Translations under genes and position numbers: made by a program
Notes under the pieces: generated by a model
The model's input: the letters and a program-made list of their open reading frames with translations, nothing else
Told to the model about the DNA's origin: nothing
Database searches by the model: none
Part shown: in pieces, positions 1 through 5,365 of the stretch
How positions within the stretch are numbered: position 1 is the stretch's first letter
How the letters are laid out: each line of letters starts with the position of its first letter
Source: an uncultured Gemmiger sp.
GTDB taxonomy: Bacteria > Bacillota > Clostridia > Oscillospirales > Ruminococcaceae
Assembly (NCBI GenBank): GCA_959018215.1
Contig: CAUEKL010000063.1
Span: 1-11,123 of the forward strand
Reading direction: 5' to 3'
Length of the DNA: 11,123 nt

Positions 1-55
1 GCTCGTCGGGCTCATAACCCGGAGGTCGCAGGTTCAAGTCCTGTCCCCGCAACCA
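1..55 (+). tRNA. Initiator tRNA-fMet (CAU), 3' part only
   Basis: The 5' end of the gene lies before the window; what remains runs from the 3' half of the D stem (GCTC at 1-4) to the encoded CCA at 53-55. The anticodon loop CTCATAA (11-17) carries CAT and sits on a stem closed by three consecutive G:C pairs (GGG 8-10 with CCC 18-20), a hallmark of initiator tRNA. The T arm contains GGTTCAAGTCC (31-41). The acceptor end reads CCCCGC-A-A-CCA, so base 72 is A, as in bacterial initiator tRNAs where pair 1-72 is unpaired. Elongator Met tRNA is less likely because of the GGG/CCC stem and A72. The missing 5' part prevents a check of base 1. Confidence 0.93.
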
Positions 56-57
56 CC

Positions 58-91
58 AAGCCGGTCAACCGAATGGTTGACCGGCTTTTTG
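58..91 (+). terminator. Rho-independent terminator of the tRNA gene
   Basis: Perfect 13-base arms AAGCCGGTCAACC (58-70) and GGTTGACCGGCTT (75-87) enclose a GAAT loop and run into a T tract ending at about 90. It starts three bases after the CCA end, so it ends transcription of the tRNA gene or of a tRNA cluster upstream. Confidence 0.93.
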
Positions 92-519
92 TTGAAAATC
101 ACAGCTGTTTTGCAAGAGCGGCCGCCAACGGCACAGGTGCAGCCTAATCAATGAATTACAGAAAACCGGGCGGGCTCAGGATGCGGTTTGAACAAGACTC
201 GTGCAGGGTGGACAAGTGGATCATGAAAACGACGCGTGTTCCGGTGGATTTCTTCCGAGCCGGAAAAAGGGCTGCCGGAATATAGGTTTCTCATCAACCC
301 AGCGGATGGATTCCAGGCTTGATTGCGCAAGCGTGCTGAGCAAAATGCAGCCCGGCTTGACGAGCAAATCCTTTTTGGGTACACTTTCTGGGTATAATAA
401 TCTCTTCGTTGTCGACAAGTCCCGGTCGGCAGAGGGCAAGCAGGTCAGGGAACCGCTTGCTTTCATGCCGCTGTATTCAGATAATGACGCATACAAGAGA
501 AAGGAAAGAAGCGGATAAT
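92..519. other. Gap of about 430 bases with no convincing gene
   Basis: Open frames of 78-105 codons overlap each other here on both strands. None shows a recognisable domain, and none of their starts has a good ribosome binding site. The stretch contains a promoter candidate (357-398) and, further on, the leader of the TraX-family gene, with a small imperfect hairpin (GCAAGC 436-441 with GCTTGC 455-460, extended by GGT/ACC after a bulged A). The rest (about 92-350) shows nothing I can assign. It may be decayed sequence next to the tRNA gene, but that is inference. Confidence 0.6.
357..398 (+). promoter_or_regulatory. Probable sigma-A promoter(s) for the TraX-family gene
   Basis: TTGACG (357-362) and TACACT (380-385) are separated by exactly 17 bases, a good sigma-A match. 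A perfect TATAAT follows at 393-398 but lacks a clear -35 at the right distance. Either could start the transcript, which would carry a leader of roughly 110-130 bases before the TTG start at 520. Confidence 0.55.
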
Positions 520-1275
520 TTGGAAAAGAAAAAAATTGGGATAACTTCCTTTGGCCTGCATGTTTTTGCCATGGTGTTCATGCTGTTGGACCACTTATGG
601 GCGACGCTTTTGACCGGCCAGCAGTGGATGACAAACGTGGGAAGGCTGGCGTTCCCGATCTTTGCGTTTCTGATTGCGGAAGGATATTTCCGTACCCGAA
701 ATGTTAAAAAATATATGGGCAGACTGTTTGTTTTTGCCCTCCTCTCTGAAATTCCGTTTAACCTTATGACAGGGGGCGGATGGTTATATCCGTATCACCA
801 AAATGTATTATGGACCTTCCTGATCGCGATTGTATGCATGATCGGCATCGATAAAGCAAAGAGCAGCGGCAGAAATATTGCGGTAAAAATCATATTGATC
901 CTCCTGATCGTATTTGGAGGATGGCTCACAGGAACGATCACCTTTGCTGACTATTATGGTTTTGGTGTCCTGACGGTTCTCACCTTCTATGCATTCCATA
1001 AAAGAAGATGGTGGGATTATCTGGCCCAACTAATTATTCTGTATTATATCAATGTGGAATTGCTGGGGGGATTGTATTTCGAAGTAAATATATTTGGCGT
1101 TACGTTGGAGGTTGTCCAGCAGGGGCTTGCTCTGTTGGCGTTGCCGATCATCTGGCTGTACAACGGAGAACGTGGATATCACAAAAAATGGTGGCAATAT
1201 TTTTGCTATGCATTTTATCCCCTGCACATGCTGGCGCTGTATCTTGTTTTTCGGCTGTATGTCATGTTTTATTGA
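520..1275 (+). CDS. TraX-family integral membrane protein
   Basis: Predicted 251-residue polytopic membrane protein of the TraX family (named after the F-plasmid protein that acetylates pilin). Chromosomal Firmicutes members have no settled role and may be membrane acyltransferases. Family signatures visible are Asp-His at residues 24-25 in the first membrane segment, the block GRLAFPIFAFLIAEGY at 41-56, SEIPF at 76-80 and YPLH at 233-236 in the last segment; about seven hydrophobic segments are present. I chose the TTG at 520 because AAGGAAAG (501-508) lies 11 bases before it and the family block starts soon after. An in-frame ATG at 484 and an earlier one at 409 have no ribosome binding site and would add a polar, non-conserved leader. 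The gene is richer in AT codons (AAA, ATA, TAT, ATT) than its neighbours, which hints at separate ancestry. There is no conjugation gene nearby, so a role in conjugation is unlikely. Confidence 0.85.
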   Translation: MEKKKIGITSFGLHVFAMVFMLLDHLWATLLTGQQWMTNVGRLAFPIFAFLIAEGYFRTRNVKKYMGRLFVFALLSEIPFNLMTGGGWLYPYHQNVLWTFLIAIVCMIGIDKAKSSGRNIAVKIILILLIVFGGWLTGTITFADYYGFGVLTVLTFYAFHKRRWWDYLAQLIILYYINVELLGGLYFEVNIFGVTLEVVQQGLALLALPIIWLYNGERGYHKKWWQYFCYAFYPLHMLALYLVFRLYVMFY

Positions 1276-1318
1276 TGAAACGGTACTGTTTTCTGCAGGG
1301 CCCGGAAACCGGAGTTTC

Positions 1319-1349
1319 GCAGGGTAGCCAAAGACTCTGCCGGATTTTT
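1319..1349 (+). terminator. Possible weak terminator after the TraX-family gene
   Basis: GCAGGGT (1319-1325) can pair with ACTCTGC (1334-1340), with one G-U pair and an 8-base loop. Four bases later there is a run of five T (1345-1349). The stem is short and the T run is offset, so termination is only plausible. Confidence 0.35.
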
Positions 1350-1363
1350 GGGCGGGGCACAAA

Positions 1364-1392
1364 TTGACGGCCAGGCGTTTTTTCCCTATACT
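1364..1392 (+). promoter_or_regulatory. Sigma-A promoter of the YhhN-family gene
   Basis: TTGACG (1364-1369) and TATACT (1387-1392) are separated by 17 bases. Transcription should start near 1399, giving a leader of about 25 bases that holds the AGGAGG ribosome binding site at 1411-1416. Confidence 0.8.
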
Positions 1393-1424
1393 GAAGGTGG
1401 AATAATGCAAAGGAGGCACGGCCC

Positions 1425-2093
1425 ATGAGCGTAGCGTACATCATCGGAATGGGAGCTGCCTACACCGCTGCCCTGTGGCTGCTGGTGCGGCGGCTGCGCC
1501 TGCCGGGTCGGGGCTATCTGCCCGAAAAAACGCTGTGCAGCCTTTGTTTTGTAGCCGTGGCGGCGGTGTGCGCTGCCCTGGGCAGCCGTCCCGAAGCCTT
1601 TTGGCGCTTGCTGCCGGCGCTGCTGTGCTGTGTGGCGGGGGATGTGGTGCTGGCGCTCTACAACAACCTGCACCGTCCGGGCCTGTTTTTGGCCGGGCTG
1701 GGGGCCTTTCTGGCAGGACACAGCCTGTTTGTGTGGGGCCTGTGCCAACTGCAGCCCATGGGCTGGCCGGTGCCGCTGGCTGCAGTGCTGGGGGCCGGCG
1801 GCGCGGCGGTGCTTTCCGGCATGCCGGGAATGCAGACCGGGTGGATGCGCCCTTTGGTGGTGCTTTACGCAGCCTTTGTCTCGGCGCTGCTGGGCAAGGG
1901 ACTACAGCTGGCCTTTGGTATGGGCCAGCCCTGGTGCTTTCTGGTGCTGGCAGGGGCGGTGCTGTTCTGGATTTCGGATCTGCTGATCCTGTTTTTGTAT
2001 TTTTACCCTCCCAGACGCACTGCCGTGCACGTGGCCAATCTTCTGACCTACTACTATGCCATGTTTCTGATTGCAGTAAGCCTCGCGGTCTGA
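1425..2093 (+). CDS. YhhN/TMEM86-family membrane protein, predicted lysoplasmalogenase
   Basis: A 222-residue, very hydrophobic protein with about eight membrane segments, matching the YhhN family (TMEM86 in animals). TMEM86B hydrolyses the vinyl-ether bond of lysoplasmalogens, and bacterial members are annotated as lysoplasmalogenases by analogy. Conserved polar residues of the family are visible inside membrane segments: Gly-Asp at 72-73, His99 in FLAGHSLF, Ser-Asp at 184-185 in FWISDLLILF, and the C-terminal YYYAMFLIA at 209-217. The ATG start is set by AGGAGG (1411-1416) eight bases before it. The gene has its own promoter (1364-1392). Many strict anaerobes of the Clostridia make plasmalogens, so such an enzyme would fit membrane lipid turnover, but the substrate is inferred from the family only. 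Confidence 0.87.
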   Translation: MSVAYIIGMGAAYTAALWLLVRRLRLPGRGYLPEKTLCSLCFVAVAAVCAALGSRPEAFWRLLPALLCCVAGDVVLALYNNLHRPGLFLAGLGAFLAGHSLFVWGLCQLQPMGWPVPLAAVLGAGGAAVLSGMPGMQTGWMRPLVVLYAAFVSALLGKGLQLAFGMGQPWCFLVLAGAVLFWISDLLILFLYFYPPRRTAVHVANLLTYYYAMFLIAVSLAV

Positions 2094-2173
2094 AAACAGG
2101 GACACTCTATAACTTTGCAGCCACTGTCCTTCCATCCCTTTTCCCGGTGGCGGACGTATCTCTGCCCCTCCCC

Positions 2174-2202
2174 TTGCCAACCGCAGCTATTTCTTGTAAG
2201 AT
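2174..2202 (+). promoter_or_regulatory. Probable promoter of the M42 peptidase gene
   Basis: TTGCCA (2174-2179) and TAAGAT (2197-2202) are separated by 17 bases. The -10 box matches the consensus at four of six positions, so this is weaker than the other promoters here. An alternative -10, GATACT (2210-2215), has only a poor -35 (TATTTC, 2188-2193). I see no terminator between the YhhN-family gene and this gene, so read-through from upstream is possible. Confidence 0.45.
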
Positions 2203-2240
2203 GGAGTCGGATACTTTTTCACAAAGAGAGGATGGGAAAC

Positions 2241-3293
2241 ATGAAAGAGGAAATGACGCAGGAACAGGCCCGCCAGGCCTTTTTGGTGGACGCATTGCAA
2301 AAACTGCTGGGGCAGGACAGTCCCACCGGTTTTACCGAAAAGGTGGTGACGGTGGCGGAGGGCATCGCCCGGGATCTGGGCTTTGCCACCCGGCGCACCA
2401 ACAAGGGCAACCTGGTGATTACGGTGCCCGGACGGGAATCCGGCCGCAAAGTGGGGCTCTGCGCCCATGTAGATACCCTGGGCCTGATGGTGCGCTCGGT
2501 CACCGCCGACGGCATGCTGATGGTCACCAAGGTGGGCGGTCCGCTGCTGCCCACCCTGGACGGCGAGTATTGCCGCATCTATACCCGCGAAGGCAAGGTA
2601 TACACCGGCACGGTGCTCAGCCTGTCGCCGTCGGTCCATGTGCAGGATGATGCAGCCACCCGTCCCCGGGACGAGAAAAACATGGCGGTACGTATTGACG
2701 AGAAGGTTCACACCAAGGAGGACGTGCTGGCCCTGGGCATCGCCGCCGGTGACTATGTCTGCTACGACACCAAAACCACCGTCACCGACAGTGGTTTTGT
2801 GAAGTCCCGCTTCCTGGACGACAAGGCCAGCGCTGCCTGTCTGCTGACCCTGCTGTGGCAGATGCATGAAACCGGCACCCGCCCCCGGTTCGAGACCTAT
2901 TTCACCCTCACGGTCCATGAGGAAGTGGGCCACGGCGGCGCCACCCTGCCCGTGGTGGATGAGCTGCTGGCTGTGGATATGGGCTGCATCGGGGAGGACC
3001 TGAGCTGCACCGAGTACCAGGTCTCCATCTGCGCCAAGGACAACGGCGGCCCCTACGACTACGGCATGATCAGCCGTCTGGTACAGCTGGCCAAGGAGCA
3101 GAAGGTAGACTACGCGGTGGACATCTATCCCCACTACGGTTCGGATGTCGGCGCTGCCTGGCGCTCCGGCATGGACTGCCGGGCCGCCCTCATCGGCCCG
3201 GGGGTGCACGCCTCCCACGGCATGGAGCGCACCCATCTGGATGCTCTGCGCGCCACCATGGATCTGGCTGCACTCTATCTGGAACTGGCCTGA
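2241..3293 (+). CDS. M42-family metallo-aminopeptidase
   Basis: A 350-residue cytoplasmic peptidase of family M42 (glutamyl aminopeptidase/TET type, sometimes annotated as 'endoglucanase M'). These form large, usually dodecameric, tetrahedral shells with two metal ions per subunit and trim free N-terminal residues from short peptides. The full active-site set is visible: His76 and Asp78 in CAHVDTLG, the bridging Asp in FLDDK at 193, the Glu-Glu pair at 227-228 in HEEVGHGG, Asp246 in VDMG, and His326 in ASHGMERTH. The length is normal for the family. I chose the ATG at 2241 because AGAGGA (2227-2232) lies eight bases before it. An ATG at 2232 sits inside that ribosome binding site, and the upstream in-frame extension from 2115 is not family-like. 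Which residues it removes cannot be told from the sequence. The gene appears to be monocistronic and is closed by a terminator at 3342-3371. Confidence 0.93.
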   Translation: MKEEMTQEQARQAFLVDALQKLLGQDSPTGFTEKVVTVAEGIARDLGFATRRTNKGNLVITVPGRESGRKVGLCAHVDTLGLMVRSVTADGMLMVTKVGGPLLPTLDGEYCRIYTREGKVYTGTVLSLSPSVHVQDDAATRPRDEKNMAVRIDEKVHTKEDVLALGIAAGDYVCYDTKTTVTDSGFVKSRFLDDKASAACLLTLLWQMHETGTRPRFETYFTLTVHEEVGHGGATLPVVDELLAVDMGCIGEDLSCTEYQVSICAKDNGGPYDYGMISRLVQLAKEQKVDYAVDIYPHYGSDVGAAWRSGMDCRAALIGPGVHASHGMERTHLDALRATMDLAALYLELA

Positions 3294-3302
3294 ACTCACC
3301 CG

Positions 3303-3330
3303 ATTTTCTGAAACCATCAGTTCAGAAAGT
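3303..3330 (+). repeat. Small inverted repeat after the M42 peptidase gene
   Basis: TTTCTGAA (3305-3312) and TTCAGAAA (3321-3328) form a perfect 8-bp stem, extendable to 10 bp with one G-T pair, around an 8-base loop. It begins ten bases after the stop codon and lies 11 bases before a second, stronger hairpin. It has no T tract of its own, so it may protect the 3' end of the mRNA or serve as a DNA-binding palindrome; neither can be decided here. Confidence 0.45.
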
Positions 3331-3341
3331 CTCCTGGTATC

Positions 3342-3371
3342 AAGCCCCGGTCCCGCAAGGCCGGGGCTTTT
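3342..3371 (+). terminator. Rho-independent terminator of the M42 peptidase gene
   Basis: AAGCCCCGG (3342-3350) pairs perfectly with CCGGGGCTT (3361-3369) around a 10-base loop, followed by a short T run (TTTT, 3368-3371). Confidence 0.85.
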
Positions 3372-3421
3372 GCTGTGCCTGCGAAAAAAGGTGCCGGCCG
3401 AAAGTAAGCCTGCGGCTGTAT

Positions 3422-3450
3422 TTTACAGAAAAGAAACTCTGCAGTATACT
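3422..3450 (+). promoter_or_regulatory. Sigma-A promoter of the EamA-type transporter gene
   Basis: TTTACA (3422-3427) and TATACT (3445-3450) are separated by 17 bases. The expected start of transcription, near 3457, leaves a leader of only about 16 bases, most of it the ribosome binding site. Confidence 0.8.
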
Positions 3451-3472
3451 TTGTGAAAGGAGAGGCTTGCCC

Positions 3473-4312
3473 ATGTTTTTTCTTTTACTGGCCTTGCTTT
3501 CCAGTTCGGTGCTGGCCATGGTCCTGAAATATCTGAACTCCGGCAGTCCGTACGGGGTCTATTTTGTCAATTACGTTACCTGTACCCTGCTTGCCTTTGC
3601 CGCCATGGAGCCCAAAGCACTGTATCGTGGTGACAGTACCCCCTGCTGGCTGGGCGGCATCACAGGGCTGGTTTACCTGGCATCCCTTATCGCCAACGGA
3701 TACAGCATCCATAAAAACGGAGCCATCCTGTCCTCGGTGTTTACCCGTCTGGGGGTGCTGGTTCCCATTCTGGTCTCTGTGGCACTGTTCGGGGAGCGGC
3801 CTACCCTTCTGCAGGGGGTAGGCATGGTCCTGGCCGTGGCAGCGGCCGTACTGATGAACGGCCTGCCTGAGAAACCGGAATTTTCTTCTCCCCGAAACAA
3901 GGTGTATCTGCTGCCGCTGCTTTTGACCCTGCTATTGAACGGAACCAGCGATGCCATGTCCAAGGTGTTCACCCAGCTGGGCCGCCGTCAGGACGACGGG
4001 CTGTTCATGTTTTACATCTTCCTGTTCGCCGGGCTGGCCACCCTGGCGCTGCTGGTCAGGAGGCACCAGCCGCTTACCGGGCGGGACATTTTCTTCGGGG
4101 TACTGGTGGGCGTGCCCAACTTTCTTTCTTCCCGGCTTCTTTTGGCCGCTCTTACCCAGCTGCCGGCCTTCCTGGTCTACCCTTCCTACAGCGTGGGGGT
4201 GATTCTGGTCATCAGCGTGGCCAGTTTCTTCCTGTTTCAGGAACGGCTGAACCGCCGCCAGATGGGGGCAGCCGGGATGATTCTGGGTGCTCTTGTTCTG
4301 CTCAATCTGTAA
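3473..4312 (+). CDS. EamA/DMT-superfamily transporter
   Basis: A 279-residue inner-membrane protein with about ten hydrophobic segments in two homologous halves, the layout of EamA-type drug/metabolite transporters. The end of each half shows the family pattern: FGERPTLLQGVGMVLA followed by a hydrophobic segment near residue 110-130, and FQERLNRRQMGAAGMILGA at the C-terminus. A short charged linker (about residues 130-145) joins the halves. I chose the ATG at 3473 because AAAGGAGAGG (3456-3465) lies seven bases before it; a TTG two codons earlier is too close to the ribosome binding site. DMT transporters export or exchange small metabolites such as amino acids, but the substrate cannot be predicted. 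The gene has its own promoter and terminator and is not linked to a biosynthetic pathway here. Confidence 0.87.
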   Translation: MFFLLLALLSSSVLAMVLKYLNSGSPYGVYFVNYVTCTLLAFAAMEPKALYRGDSTPCWLGGITGLVYLASLIANGYSIHKNGAILSSVFTRLGVLVPILVSVALFGERPTLLQGVGMVLAVAAAVLMNGLPEKPEFSSPRNKVYLLPLLLTLLLNGTSDAMSKVFTQLGRRQDDGLFMFYIFLFAGLATLALLVRRHQPLTGRDIFFGVLVGVPNFLSSRLLLAALTQLPAFLVYPSYSVGVILVISVASFFLFQERLNRRQMGAAGMILGALVLLNL

Positions 4313-4334
4313 TCTTTCCTGTTATTCTTCGCCC

Positions 4335-4375
4335 GGCTCCGGCCTTTTCCCGCCGGGGCCTTTCTTGTTATTTTT
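4335..4375 (+). terminator. Terminator of the transporter gene, tail overlapping the next promoter
   Basis: GGCTCCGGC (4335-4343) pairs with GCCGGGGCC (4352-4360) over 9 bp (one G-T pair) around an 8-base loop, followed by the T-rich tail TTTCTTGTTATTTTT (4361-4375). The tail contains the -35 box of the following gene. Confidence 0.8.
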
Positions 4376-4393
4376 CCGGGAAAGGCGTATACT
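4365..4393 (+). promoter_or_regulatory. Sigma-A promoter of the DUF554 gene
   Basis: TTGTTA (4365-4370) and TATACT (4388-4393) are separated by 17 bases. Transcription should start near 4400, giving a leader of about 45 bases. The -35 box lies inside the T-rich tail of the preceding terminator. Confidence 0.8.
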
Positions 4394-4445
4394 CGTATCC
4401 TGTATTGAGGGAGTATGGGAAATTTTGTGAGGGAAGGTACAGGAC

Positions 4446-5165
4446 ATGTTTGGATTGGGAACCATAATCAATGTGGCGGCGATTGTTGCGGGCGGTGTGA
4501 TCGGTCTGGTATGCAGCCGGGCCATCAGCGGCCGGTATCAGGAGACCTTGCTGCAGGCCATCGGTGTTTGCGTGATCTTTGTGGGCATCAGCGGCGCTGT
4601 ACAGGAGATGATGACCGTCACGGCAGACGGTCTGAAAAGCGGCGGGACCATGATGATCGTCATCAGTTACGCCCTCGGCTCCCTGCTGGGCGAATGGATC
4701 AATCTGGAACTGCGGATTGAACAGTTCGGCAACTGGCTGAAGGTCAAGACAGGGAACGCAAAGGACAAACGCTTTGTGGACGCCTTTGTAACCGCATCCC
4801 TGACCGTCAGCATCGGCGCCATGGCCATCGTGGGCGCCATACAGGACGGCATTTCCGGCGATTATTCCACCCTTGCGCTCAAGGCGGTTCTGGACATGGT
4901 CATCATCTGTGTGATGAGCGCCTCCATGGGCAAGGGGTGTCTGTTTGCCGCCATTCCCGTGGGGGTGCTGCAGGGTACGGTCACCCTTCTGGCCAAAGCG
5001 GTCCAACCCATCATGACGACACAGGCCTTGTCCAACCTGTCCCTGACCGGCTCGATTCTGATCTTCTGTGTGGGCATCAATCTGCTGTGGGAAAAAAAGC
5101 TGAAGGTTGCCAACATGCTGCCGTCCATCCTCATCGCCGTGCTCTGCGCCTTTGTTGGTGTGTGA
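4446..5165 (+). CDS. DUF554 family membrane protein (YqgA/YdfK-like)
   Basis: A 239-residue integral membrane protein of the DUF554 family, whose members include E. coli YqgA and B. subtilis YdfK. It has about seven hydrophobic segments. Family-typical stretches are the N-terminal GTIINVAAIVAGGVIG, GSLLGEWINLE near residues 78-88 with the following charged helix, the AFVTASLTVSIGAMAIVG block near 113-130 and the FAAIPVGVLQG block near 167-177. The function of the family is unknown; transport or channel activity has been suggested only from the topology. The ATG is preceded by GGGAAGG (4431-4437) eight bases upstream. The gene has its own promoter and terminator, so its neighbours do not help to assign a role. 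Confidence 0.88.
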   Translation: MFGLGTIINVAAIVAGGVIGLVCSRAISGRYQETLLQAIGVCVIFVGISGAVQEMMTVTADGLKSGGTMMIVISYALGSLLGEWINLELRIEQFGNWLKVKTGNAKDKRFVDAFVTASLTVSIGAMAIVGAIQDGISGDYSTLALKAVLDMVIICVMSASMGKGCLFAAIPVGVLQGTVTLLAKAVQPIMTTQALSNLSLTGSILIFCVGINLLWEKKLKVANMLPSILIAVLCAFVGV

Positions 5166-5203
5166 AGGTGGTTGTTTCGGGTAATTTTCCGATAGAATTT
5201 CCA

Positions 5204-5235
5204 GGGTCCGGTCTTGGCAGGCCGGGCCCCTTTTT
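5204..5235 (+). terminator. Rho-independent terminator of the DUF554 gene
   Basis: GGGTCCGG (5204-5211) pairs with CCGGGCCC (5222-5229) over 8 bp (one G-T pair) with a 10-base loop, followed by CTTTTT (5230-5235). Confidence 0.85.
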
Positions 5236-5293
5236 AATTCTTGAAAAAAACTTGCTCTTTCTTTGCAAAACCTCTTTCCTTTGCCGGAAAGTG

Positions 5294-5302
5294 TGCTATA
5301 CT
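5294..5302 (+). promoter_or_regulatory. Extended -10 promoter of the beta-xylosidase gene
   Basis: TGC-TATACT (5294-5302), preceded by another TG to give TGTGC, is the Gram-positive extended -10 element. No good -35 box lies 16-18 bases upstream; the best match is TTTCCT at 5275-5280. Transcription should start near 5309. A weak -35 together with an extended -10 could point to activator dependence, but no activator site is identified. Confidence 0.7.
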
Positions 5303-5319
5303 GTCTGACAGATGAGACT

Positions 5320-5350
5320 TTTTGCCATACCACTAAAATTATGGGCAAAG
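5320..5350 (+). promoter_or_regulatory. Leader hairpin abutting the ribosome binding site of the beta-xylosidase gene
   Basis: TTTGCC-ATA (5321-5329) can pair with TAT-G-GGCAAA (5340-5349), nine pairs with one bulged G and a 10-base AT-rich loop. The stem ends at the base just before the AAGGAGG ribosome binding site (5351-5357). It lies about 11 bases after the expected start of transcription, so it could also be read as a bipartite operator. Control of the gene by this element is inferred from its position only. Confidence 0.4.
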
Positions 5351-5365
5351 AAGGAGGAAATTCTG

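Noticed and set aside
436..460. Hairpin in the TraX leader as a riboswitch or attenuator
   Set aside because: Only a short imperfect stem (6 + 3 bp with a bulge) and no proper T tract; it matches no riboswitch pattern I know.
148..518. Overlapping open frames of 78-105 codons on both strands in the gap after the tRNA gene
   Set aside because: They overlap each other, lack good ribosome binding sites and show no recognisable domain or membrane pattern.
520..1275. TraX-family gene as evidence of a conjugative element
   Set aside because: No relaxase, coupling protein, type IV secretion or integrase gene is nearby, and chromosomal TraX-like genes are common in Firmicutes.
1475..2650. 391-codon plus-strand open frame spanning the YhhN and M42 genes
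   Set aside because: It runs out of frame through two well-supported genes and their intergenic region; it has a Gly/Ala/Arg-rich shadow composition.
2187..3317. 376-codon minus-strand open frame opposite the M42 peptidase gene
   Set aside because: Shadow frame rich in Gly, His, Val and Gln; no motifs, and the sense gene has all metal ligands.
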